Below, one piece after another: positions 14,024 to 21,199 of a DNA stretch of 27,100 nt (its first letter is position 1; the number at the start of each line of letters is the position of its first letter). The position numbers and the translations under genes are program-made. Source of the DNA: Candidatus Delongbacteria bacterium (lineage in GTDB: Bacteria; JAGOEH01); assembly GCA_017997825.1 (NCBI GenBank), contig JAGOEH010000022.1, positions 1 to 27,100 of the forward strand, read 5' to 3'. The notes under the pieces are model-generated. The model searched no databases, was not told where the DNA came from, and saw only the letters and a list, made by a program, of their open reading frames with translations.

Positions 14024-15163
14024 TTAGGAACGCCAGACGGTATACGACGAAAGAAACTGGTTGGACCAGTTTGAAAACCGATTTTCATGGATCGATTGAC
14101 GCAGTTGAGCCATGAACGACATGAAAAAATGGATATTGTGCAGTGTCAGCAGATGGGCACCCAGGATTTCCCCGGCCTGAATCAAATGGCGCAGATAAGC
14201 GGTGGAAAAATGGGTGCAGGTATAGCATTGGCATTGGGGATCGATGGGGGAGCGGCTTTGCTTGAATTGGGCATTGCGGATATTTTTTTTACCCTGGAAG
14301 GTGAATACGGTCCCATTGCGGCCGTAACGGGTCGGAACCACGCAATCGAACATATCGACTCCATTCCGAACCGCTTCGATGATATCTTCCGGCATCCCAA
14401 CTCCCATCAGATAACGGGGTTTGTCGATCGGCAGAAGGGGAGTCGTGATCTCCAGCATTTCGACCATCAGTGACTTGGGCTCTCCGACCGATAATCCTCC
14501 GATGGCGTTACCGGGGAAATCCAATTCGCAGATGGATTCGGCGCTAATGCGCCGTAATTCGCCATAGGTGCTCCCCTGGACAATGCCGAACAAAAGCTGC
14601 GGGGTATAGGAGCGTTCCTGCTGCAGCATATCGAAATGCCGTTTACAGCGTTGCGCCCATCGAGAGGTGCGCCGCTGGGACTGATCGGCATATTCATAGG
14701 TTGCCGGATAGGGTGTACACTCATCAAACGCCATCATGATATCGGAGCCGAAATCAGTTTGGATCTCCATCACCCGTTCCGGTGAAAAAAAATGGGAACT
14801 CCCATCAATGTGAGATTTAAACTGGACTCCCTCTTCACTGATTTTGATCAGATCCAGCAGACTGAAAACCTGGTACCCCCCACTGTCGGTCAGAATCGGT
14901 TTGTTCCACGATATGAAGTGGTGCAGTCCTCCGAAATCACGGATCAGTTGATTTCCCGGTCTCAGATACATATGATAGGTATTGTTGAGAATGATCTCCA
15001 CCTCATTATCAATCAGGTCTTTGGGGGTAAGGGCTTTGACTGTTCCCTGAGTCCCCACCGGCATAAAAACCGGGGTATGGATAATCCCGTGAGCGGTGGT
15101 TATAATTCCGGTACGGGCCTGACAGCCCGGATCGCTATGCAGGATTTCAAAATAAGGCTTCAT
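14024..15163 (-). CDS. tgt: tRNA-guanine transglycosylase (queuine/preQ1)
   Basis: Exchanges guanine-34 for preQ1 in tRNAs with GUN anticodons, the entry step of queuosine modification. The start ATG 15163 overlaps the radA stop (ATGA) and gives the usual 379 residues. Asp93 (LTDSGGYQVFSL) and the nucleophile Asp273 (MFDCVVPTRYGRNG) are present, with FDECTPYP, IGGLSVGEP and YLMGVGMPEDI for substrate binding. Zinc ligands Cys311, Cys313, Cys316 and His342 have the same spacing as in the Zymomonas enzyme. No other queuosine gene is in the window. Confidence 0.96.
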   Translation of the reverse strand: MKPYFEILHSDPGCQARTGIITTAHGIIHTPVFMPVGTQGTVKALTPKDLIDNEVEIILNNTYHMYLRPGNQLIRDFGGLHHFISWNKPILTDSGGYQVFSLLDLIKISEEGVQFKSHIDGSSHFFSPERVMEIQTDFGSDIMMAFDECTPYPATYEYADQSQRRTSRWAQRCKRHFDMLQQERSYTPQLLFGIVQGSTYGELRRISAESICELDFPGNAIGGLSVGEPKSLMVEMLEITTPLLPIDKPRYLMGVGMPEDIIEAVRNGVDMFDCVVPTRYGRNGTVFTFQGKKNIRNAQFKQSRSPIDPQCQCYTCTHFSTAYLRHLIQAGEILGAHLLTLHNIHFFMSFMAQLRQSIHENRFSNWSNQFLSSYTVWRS

Positions 15164-16515
15164 AAGTGGTCGATGACTTCCTTTAAATTTTTGACTTTTA
15201 TCAGCTTCAGATGGTTGAGCGGGTTTTCCGGTTTGGAGAAGTGAGAGAGGTAACAAGTCGTAAAACCCAGCTTGTCTGCCTCTTTGATTCTCAAATCCGG
15301 CTGGGATACCGGGCGTATTTCCCCGGTTAGACCGAGTTCGCCCAAAAATAGGGCTTTGGAATCAAGAGGGAGATCCTGGAAACTGGAGTAGATGGCCATC
15401 GCAATCGCCAGATCGATTCCGGGTTCTTTGACTTGAATCCCCCCGATCAGATTGACAAAAATGTCATGCATTCCGATCCGAAGATGGAGTTTTTTCTCCA
15501 ATACCGCCAACAGCATGGAGAGACGACGATTATCGATCCCGTTGGCCACCCGCTGGGGATAACCGAAATTGGCCGGACTGGCCAGAGATTGAATCTCGAT
15601 CAAAAAGGCCCGAGTTCCTTCCAAACTGGATGAAATGCTGACTCCGGACCGGGCTTCGCTCGACTCAGGCATAAAGATGGCGGAGGGATTCAGGATTTCA
15701 TTCAATCCCTGTCCGGACATCTGGAAAACACCGACTTCACCGATGGCTCCAAAGCGGTTTTTGACCGCCCGGATGATCCTGAAATCGGCCAGCCGGTCAC
15801 CCTCAAAATAGAGTACGGTATCCACCATGTGCTCCAGGACTTTGGGACCGGCAATTGTTCCCTCCTTGGTGATGTGCCCGATTAAAAAAAAGGTGATATG
15901 CTGCTGCTTGGCCAGCCGGAGAAGAGACGCCGCCGCGTTTTTGACCTGACCTACACTCCCCGGGGCGGATTCCATTCCTTCACTGTAAACGGTCTGAATC
16001 GAATCGATAATCACGATCCGGGGTCGATCCTGTTGGATAATCTCGATAATCCGTTCCAGAGCGGTTTCAATCATCAGTTTGACCGGTTGATTCCTGAACC
16101 CCAGCCGCTTGGCTCGCATCTTGATCTGCTGGGGAGATTCCTCGCCTGATATATACAATACATCGTGACGATCCGACAATTGAAGGCATAATTGCAGCAA
16201 AAGGGTAGATTTACCGATACCGGGTTCTCCTCCAAACAGAATCATGCTCCCCGGCACGATCCCGCCCCCCAGTACACGGTCCAGCTCCTGATAACCGCTC
16301 TCCATCCGCTGCGTATTCTGTTCACTGATCTGTTCAATGAGTTCCGGACGGGTCGATTCCATTCCCAGCCAGTCATGCCGGCTGGAAGGTTTGGATGATT
16401 CCATCGTTTCCTCTACCAGGGTGTTCCATTCCCCGCATTCGGTACATCGCCCCAGCCACCGTGGATATTGGGCACCACATTGTTGACAGACATAAACAGT
16501 CTTGTTTTTTTTCAT
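15160..16515 (-). CDS. radA: DNA repair protein RadA (Sms)
   Basis: RecA-like ATPase that processes recombination intermediates and promotes branch migration. It is 451 residues, the usual length. Domains in order: N-terminal zinc finger Cys10-Cys13-Cys24-Cys27 (CQQCGAQYPRWLGRCTECG); Walker A GGEPGIGKST (95-104); Walker B around RIVIIDSIQT; the RadA-specific KNRFG motif (252-256); and a C-terminal Lon-like domain ending in FLGELGLTGEIRPV and beyond. It is the first gene of a radA-tgt-SWIM run and has its own likely promoter upstream. Confidence 0.96.
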   Translation of the reverse strand: MKKNKTVYVCQQCGAQYPRWLGRCTECGEWNTLVEETMESSKPSSRHDWLGMESTRPELIEQISEQNTQRMESGYQELDRVLGGGIVPGSMILFGGEPGIGKSTLLLQLCLQLSDRHDVLYISGEESPQQIKMRAKRLGFRNQPVKLMIETALERIIEIIQQDRPRIVIIDSIQTVYSEGMESAPGSVGQVKNAAASLLRLAKQQHITFFLIGHITKEGTIAGPKVLEHMVDTVLYFEGDRLADFRIIRAVKNRFGAIGEVGVFQMSGQGLNEILNPSAIFMPESSEARSGVSISSSLEGTRAFLIEIQSLASPANFGYPQRVANGIDNRRLSMLLAVLEKKLHLRIGMHDIFVNLIGGIQVKEPGIDLAIAMAIYSSFQDLPLDSKALFLGELGLTGEIRPVSQPDLRIKEADKLGFTTCYLSHFSKPENPLNHLKLIKVKNLKEVIDHL

Positions 16516-16674
16516 GATTTATTCCCATTCAGAATCGATGGGGGTAATCCATCGTGAAATAATGAGTAACGATTTGATCACTATCCGGTTATAAAAAAAC
16601 AGTCTGGTTCTAATCCAAGAAAGAAATGCCTGGTAATGCTGATCGTATCGTTTATACTATGATTGACATTGAGT

Positions 16675-16702
16675 AATATAATCCAAAAAAAATAAATGTC
16701 AA
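16675..16702 (-). promoter_or_regulatory. Likely promoter of radA-tgt-SWIM
   Basis: On the minus strand a consensus TTGACA (16697-16702) is followed after 16 bases by TATATT (16675-16680). It sits 15 bases after the end of the cca-type gene. The transcript would have a leader of roughly 150 bases before radA, within a 201-base gap. A facing copy of TTGACATT (16663-16670) makes an 8-base inverted repeat around the -10 element. I see nothing else definite in the gap. Confidence 0.6.
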
Positions 16703-16716
16703 GATTAATCTTTGAT

Positions 16717-18024
16717 TCAATTTGCCAAAGGATTTGTTTCTATTATCTGTCTGACCAATCGGTCGGCTTCTGTTCGGTTTCTGATCTTCCCCCGAATCAT
16801 ATCGATTTTAAGCTGTCTAAGAATGGTTTTGAAGATGGGGCCTGGCTTGAGAGCATAATCCCGATGAAGGATTTCTCCATTTAGTGGAAGGGAGAGATTC
16901 AGATTGGATTTCCATTCCGTTTGATAGAGTCGAAGAACGGATTCCCAGCGGCTGTCGTGGTCAGGCAGAGCCCGCTGATGGAGATATCGGTAATAGATCA
17001 GGAGCATGATCCAGTTGCCGTAATCGGCAATCAGTTCCAGAGCGAGTTCCTGAATGGATCGCGTATCGGGGCATTCATCCAGTTTTTGAAGGAAACGCCC
17101 GGCTTGTTTCAGCCGATGGTTCAGAAAGGAATTGATTTTGAGTTTGGAGATCAGGTCGTTCATCAGGTGTTGGTAGTAACCGAAGAAAAGATGAATCAGG
17201 AGTAGCAGCCTGGCGCCGTCATGGAAGTATCGATCCGGGATTAAAATATCCCGAGCGGGAGAGAATCCCGGAAGTGGGGGTGGTTCCAGGATGGCAACAG
17301 CCAGATTACAGAATGAGGCCATGTCCGGGGTGGGGAATTCGGAGCTGTGGCGGCCCAGGATGGCCGGGAGGATATCCGATTCCAGGAATGGGGCTAAATA
17401 GGGGCACGGATTGGGGCCACTCAGGAAAAGGCTCAATTCATAAACGATGCGTTCGCCTGCGATAGAAGGCAGGGCCGTTCGAATCGCCCGGATCCGGTTG
17501 AAAACCGGGGGATCGATGATGAAACCCAATCGGGCCGCAAAACGAAACACTCTGAAAACCCGGAGTGGATCTTCCGCCAGTGAATTGGGTCCCACGGTCC
17601 GGATGATACCCTGTTCCAAATCCCGGGCGCCATGAAAGGGATCCAGGATCGATTCCGGCCGTAACAGATCAAAGGCCATGGCATTCACGGTTAGATCCCG
17701 ATGCTTCAGATCTTCAATGATATCGTGGTGATACAATTGAGCCAGATCGATCGTCATTCCGAGCCGATGTAAGACAATGCGGTAAATCTGATGTTCTTCA
17801 TCCAGGCAGATTACCCTGCCTCTTAAAGAATTACCCAGATGTTTCGCCGCCTCGGCCGGGTTTTCCATCACCAGGTCGATATCCGCACTGGTGTGTCCCA
17901 CCAGCGCATCCCTGATCCAGCCTCCCACCACATAACAGGGGGCATGGGCGCTAAGGACAGCCGGAACGTTTCGGTCGAGCTTGAACCGGTCCAGAAAACA
18001 CTCAAGACTCTTTTTTAAATCCAT
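16717..18024 (-). CDS. CCA-adding enzyme / poly(A) polymerase family nucleotidyltransferase
   Basis: Class II template-independent nucleotidyltransferase of 435 residues, most probably adding CCA to tRNA 3' ends. It has the VVGGWIRDALVG motif, the catalytic acids Asp48 and Asp50 (ADIDLVM), HRDLTVNAMAFDLL (108-121) and LRVFRFAARLGF, the arrangement shared by CCA-adding enzymes and bacterial poly(A) polymerases. The two activities cannot be separated safely by eye, hence no symbol. The C-terminal half looks helical, without an HD motif I can identify. The start ATG 18024 lies 23 bases inside the end of the YihY gene, so translation is likely coupled. Confidence 0.9.
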   Translation of the reverse strand: MDLKKSLECFLDRFKLDRNVPAVLSAHAPCYVVGGWIRDALVGHTSADIDLVMENPAEAAKHLGNSLRGRVICLDEEHQIYRIVLHRLGMTIDLAQLYHHDIIEDLKHRDLTVNAMAFDLLRPESILDPFHGARDLEQGIIRTVGPNSLAEDPLRVFRVFRFAARLGFIIDPPVFNRIRAIRTALPSIAGERIVYELSLFLSGPNPCPYLAPFLESDILPAILGRHSSEFPTPDMASFCNLAVAILEPPPLPGFSPARDILIPDRYFHDGARLLLLIHLFFGYYQHLMNDLISKLKINSFLNHRLKQAGRFLQKLDECPDTRSIQELALELIADYGNWIMLLIYYRYLHQRALPDHDSRWESVLRLYQTEWKSNLNLSLPLNGEILHRDYALKPGPIFKTILRQLKIDMIRGKIRNRTEADRLVRQIIETNPLAN

Positions 18025-18868
18025 ACTCGACCTGGAACGAATAAATGAATTCGGCTCCCAACAAAAAAATAGTAGCGGTGAAATAGATCCAGAATATCAT
18101 GACCAGAAGGGTGGCAAGTGATCCGTATAATGAGAAACTGCTGATGATCCGGTTCAGGAAAACCGAGAATGAGATTTTGGAGAGTTCCCACAGGCCGCCT
18201 CCAATTACGGCTCCGATAAATACATACCGACGTTTCATGATGCTTTTGGGGATGATCCGGTAAGCCAGATAGAAATAAAGGATCGATATCGAAGCGGAGA
18301 TGATGTATTTGAAAGAAATCAACAGGAATGAGGAGGGGTAAAAAGGGAAATGAAAGAAGGGAGCCTGGAGATTGGCAGCCGTCTGCAAAAAGGAGGTCAG
18401 CATGATGGAAAAATAGATCATGGAAACCAGGGGCAGAACCAGAAAGGTAGCCCGAAACTTATGAATAAAATACTGACGGCCGTCTTTGACTTTCCAGATT
18501 TGATGCAGAGCGTTTTCGACCGCACAGAAAATCTTGTTGCTGGTCCACATCAATCCGAGAATTCCAATCAGGGTATTGATTTTGGAGGAACGAACCAGAA
18601 AATCAAGGTTCTGTTCGATCAGGGTCAGGGCTTGGGGAATGATATGCCCGATGTAGTTGATGATCTCGATGAATATATCTTCGCGTTTGAGATAGGAACC
18701 GAAGAAGGCGAAAGCCACCATAACGAATGGGAAAAGCGAGAGCATGGCATAATAGGATATTCCCGCCGCCAGCAGGCTGGCATTATCCTGGCTGAAACGA
18801 TCCAGAACACGATAAATGAACCGCCGGTCCAGCCAATTCGAAATGGCCGTATAGATTCGGCTGATCAT
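18002..18868 (-). CDS. YihY/BrkB-type inner membrane protein
   Basis: A 288-residue polytopic protein of the YihY family (once misnamed ribonuclease BN). Family features are the amphipathic N-terminus leading into NASLLAAGISYYAMLSLFPF, a central GLMWTSNKIFCAVENALHQIW, and GAVIGGGLWELSKISFS with YGSLATLLVMIFWIYF near the end. About six membrane helices are expected. Function is not established; transport has been proposed for relatives. It overlaps the glycosyltransferase gene upstream by 4 bases (ATGA) and the CCA-enzyme gene downstream by 23. Confidence 0.92.
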   Translation of the reverse strand: MISRIYTAISNWLDRRFIYRVLDRFSQDNASLLAAGISYYAMLSLFPFVMVAFAFFGSYLKREDIFIEIINYIGHIIPQALTLIEQNLDFLVRSSKINTLIGILGLMWTSNKIFCAVENALHQIWKVKDGRQYFIHKFRATFLVLPLVSMIYFSIMLTSFLQTAANLQAPFFHFPFYPSSFLLISFKYIISASISILYFYLAYRIIPKSIMKRRYVFIGAVIGGGLWELSKISFSVFLNRIISSFSLYGSLATLLVMIFWIYFTATIFLLGAEFIYSFQVEYGFKKES

Positions 18869-19818
18869 TTGCGGAGACTGTTACAGCCGAAAAGCTGCTT
18901 GATTGGGTATTTTTTTTCGTCGCTGATATTCATTTTAACCAGCAATTCCCCCAGTAACCCGGTCGAGAGGAATTGGATGGATACGGTTGTCAGCAGAATT
19001 CCCAGGCTCAACAGCGGGTGACGGTTCTGAATGTTGCCGAAGTGAATCCAGAGTCCCACTACATAAAGATTGATGATCATTCCAATCAATCCGATTCCGA
19101 CTCCGATCGCCCCAAAGAAATGGAGCGGGCGTTTGGCATAGCGGTTCAGAAAGATGATCGTCAATAAATCCAAAAAACCCTTGAGCATTCTGGAAACCCC
19201 GTATTTCGAAGTTCCAAAGCGGCGGGCATGATGCTGAACCGGAATCTCACCGATCCTGAATCCCTGCCAAAAAGCCAGTACCGGAAGGTATCGATGCATT
19301 TCTCCATATACCGGAAAATTCTGAATCACTTCCCGGCGATAAATCTTCAGTCCGCAATTGAAATCATGAATCCTGATTCCGGACATCCGGCTTACGACCC
19401 AATTGAAAAGTCTGGAGGGCAGGGTTTTACCGAGGGGATCATGGCGGGTCTTTTTCCAGCCGGATACCAGATCATATCCCTCTTCCAGCTTTCCGATCAA
19501 ATTTTTGATCTCCTGGGGATCATCCTGCAAATCAGCATCCATCGTCACCACATAGTTCCCTTCCGATTCACTGAATCCCAAGGCCAGAGCCGCTGCTTTT
19601 CCCATATTTTTACGAAGCTGGATAATCTTGATATGCTGGGGATCCCGCTGATAAAGCTCAATCTCTCGAATCGGGGATTGATCGGTACTGCCGTCATCCA
19701 CCAGGATGATTTCAAAATCAAGCTTTAGGGGCCGAACCGCTTCTACAATCTGATCGTACAGAGGATAGAGACTCTCCTCTTCGTTATAACAGGGAATGAC
19801 TATAGATAAATCTTTCAT
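18865..19818 (-). CDS. Family 2 glycosyltransferase with C-terminal membrane helices
   Basis: A 317-residue dolichyl/polyprenyl-phosphate sugar synthase-like enzyme. The GT-A domain shows IVIPCYNEEESL, ILVDDGSTD, KNMGKAAALALGF and the metal-binding Asp94/Asp96 in TMDADLQDDP; two hydrophobic helices follow at about residues 225-300 (FFGAIGVGIGLIGMIINLYVVGLW and LSLGILLTTVSIQFLSTGLLG regions). Such enzymes load sugars onto polyprenyl phosphate for use outside the membrane. AAGGAGAT precedes the ATG. It heads a three-gene overlapping run with YihY and the CCA enzyme. Confidence 0.93.
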   Translation of the reverse strand: MKDLSIVIPCYNEEESLYPLYDQIVEAVRPLKLDFEIILVDDGSTDQSPIREIELYQRDPQHIKIIQLRKNMGKAAALALGFSESEGNYVVTMDADLQDDPQEIKNLIGKLEEGYDLVSGWKKTRHDPLGKTLPSRLFNWVVSRMSGIRIHDFNCGLKIYRREVIQNFPVYGEMHRYLPVLAFWQGFRIGEIPVQHHARRFGTSKYGVSRMLKGFLDLLTIIFLNRYAKRPLHFFGAIGVGIGLIGMIINLYVVGLWIHFGNIQNRHPLLSLGILLTTVSIQFLSTGLLGELLVKMNISDEKKYPIKQLFGCNSLRK

Positions 19819-19895
19819 TTGATCTCCTTGTCCTAAAAACTAAAGCTGACCATTATGGTTCATCCCAATCCCTATGCCGGAATTTAACTCAAAAG

Positions 19896-19922
19896 TTTAT
19901 AAATATTTCAGATAAAAGTCAA
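19896..19922 (-). promoter_or_regulatory. Possible promoter of the glycosyltransferase-YihY-cca run
   Basis: Minus-strand TTGACT (19917-19922) and TATAAA (19896-19901) are 15 bases apart, slightly short spacing. The -35 lies in AAAAGTCAA, which is one arm of a 9-base inverted repeat with the plus-strand TTGACTTTT at 19951-19959. Between this site and the gene, ACCATTATGGT (19849-19859) is an 11-base palindrome that could be an operator. Confidence 0.45.
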
Positions 19923-19950
19923 GAAAAAAATTTCCCGGGTCATTCTGCTA

Positions 19951-19977
19951 TTGACTTTTTTAGGATTTTTTTATTAT
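19951..19977 (+). promoter_or_regulatory. Possible promoter of the family 4 glycosyltransferase
   Basis: Plus-strand TTGACT (19951-19956) and TATTAT (19972-19977) are separated by 15 bases, mirroring the minus-strand pair. A second TTGACA starts at 19978 but lacks a good -10 at normal distance. The AT-rich gap between the two divergent genes (19819-20094) holds nothing else I can name. Confidence 0.4.
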
Positions 19978-20094
19978 TTGACAACACCTTTTTTGTTGGC
20001 TGACTATTGATAGGTCTAACCTGTTCCGAATAAGCCGTGATCGAATGAGACGGTTCTGAATGGGAACATGATTGACGATGGAATTGAGGATACA

Positions 20095-21189
20095 ATGACG
20101 ATAATGATTGTTAACTGGCATGATTGGTTTCATTCCAAGAGCGGGGGAGCCGAGGTATATTTGCGGGAGATTGCGGTGCGGCTCCATCAGTCCGGGCATC
20201 GGGTACATATTGTATGCAGCCGGACCCCGGGCCGTCCGAATGAGGAACGGATCGATGGGATTGAGTTTCACCGTATCGGGAACCGGTACAATTTTAATTT
20301 CATCTGGTATTGGCATGCATCCCGGATGATTCGCCGTATCGATCCGGATGTGGTGGTAGATGATCAGAATAAATTACCGTTTTTTTCCCCCTGGTTCACC
20401 TCTAAGCCTGTAATCTGCATGATCATGCATTTGTTCAAGAAAGCCATTTTCCGGGAAGCCTTTTTTATTACCGCCCTGATTGTTTATTTAAGTGAAAAAA
20501 TGATTCCCGGGGCTTATCGGAATTCTTTTTTTACCGTATTGGGAGAAAGCGGACGGGAGGATCTACAGCAGATGGGAATCCCGGAGACTAGAATCGTAGT
20601 GGCTGAACCCGGGGTGGATCACCATTCTTACAGTCCCGGAAGCCATACCGAGGATTATCTGTTGTGTTTGGGACGCCTGAAACGCTATAAATCCGTTGAT
20701 CATATCCTGGTGGCCATGGATCGGCTCAACCGGGAAGGAATCCGGATCCGGCTTAAGATCGCGGGCACGGGCGATGATGCCCCGAGGTTGAAGAGGATTA
20801 CCCGCCAATTGAAGCTGGAAGAGCAGGTGGAATTTTTAGGTTTTGTACCGGATGACCAGGTGTTGGAACTGTATCAAAAGGCCTATTTGTTGATACAGCC
20901 CTCCAAAAAAGAGGGCTGGGGATTATCGGTGATTGAAGCCGGAGCCTGCCGGGTTCCGACCATCGCCGCTTGTGTACCCGGATTGCAGGATTCGGTTCGT
21001 AATGACTACACCGGATTTCTGTATGAATGGGGAAATATTGAGCGCTTGAAGGATAAAATAAGATACCTGGTCCAGCATCCCGAAATTCGTGAAAAGATGG
21101 CCAACAACAGCTTGGAATGGTCGACTCAGTTTACCTGGGTCCGTTGCAGCCGTATCATTGATGATTTGATTCGCCCCTTGGCCGATTGA
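20095..21189 (+). CDS. Family 4 glycosyltransferase
   Basis: A GT-B fold retaining glycosyltransferase of about 364 residues, probably acting on a cell-surface polysaccharide or glycolipid. The N-terminus IVNWHDWFHSKSGGAEVYLREI carries the glycine-rich acceptor loop; the C-terminal half has LCLGRLKRYKSVDHI, KIAGTGDD, FLGFVPDDQVLELYQKA and the nucleotide-sugar motif EGWGLSVIEAGACRVP. I favour ATG 20095 (MTIMIVNWHDW), preceded by GAGGATAC; ATG 20068 in the same frame is possible but has a weaker ribosome site. It is a single plus-strand gene, divergent from the family 2 enzyme and ending 10 bases from the DUF2723 gene. Confidence 0.9.
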   Translation: MTIMIVNWHDWFHSKSGGAEVYLREIAVRLHQSGHRVHIVCSRTPGRPNEERIDGIEFHRIGNRYNFNFIWYWHASRMIRRIDPDVVVDDQNKLPFFSPWFTSKPVICMIMHLFKKAIFREAFFITALIVYLSEKMIPGAYRNSFFTVLGESGREDLQQMGIPETRIVVAEPGVDHHSYSPGSHTEDYLLCLGRLKRYKSVDHILVAMDRLNREGIRIRLKIAGTGDDAPRLKRITRQLKLEEQVEFLGFVPDDQVLELYQKAYLLIQPSKKEGWGLSVIEAGACRVPTIAACVPGLQDSVRNDYTGFLYEWGNIERLKDKIRYLVQHPEIREKMANNSLEWSTQFTWVRCSRIIDDLIRPLAD

Positions 21190-21199
21190 TTCTTCCCGG

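Noticed and set aside
18350-19021. 223-codon frame on the plus strand
   Set aside because: Antisense to the YihY and glycosyltransferase genes; composition of a shadow frame.
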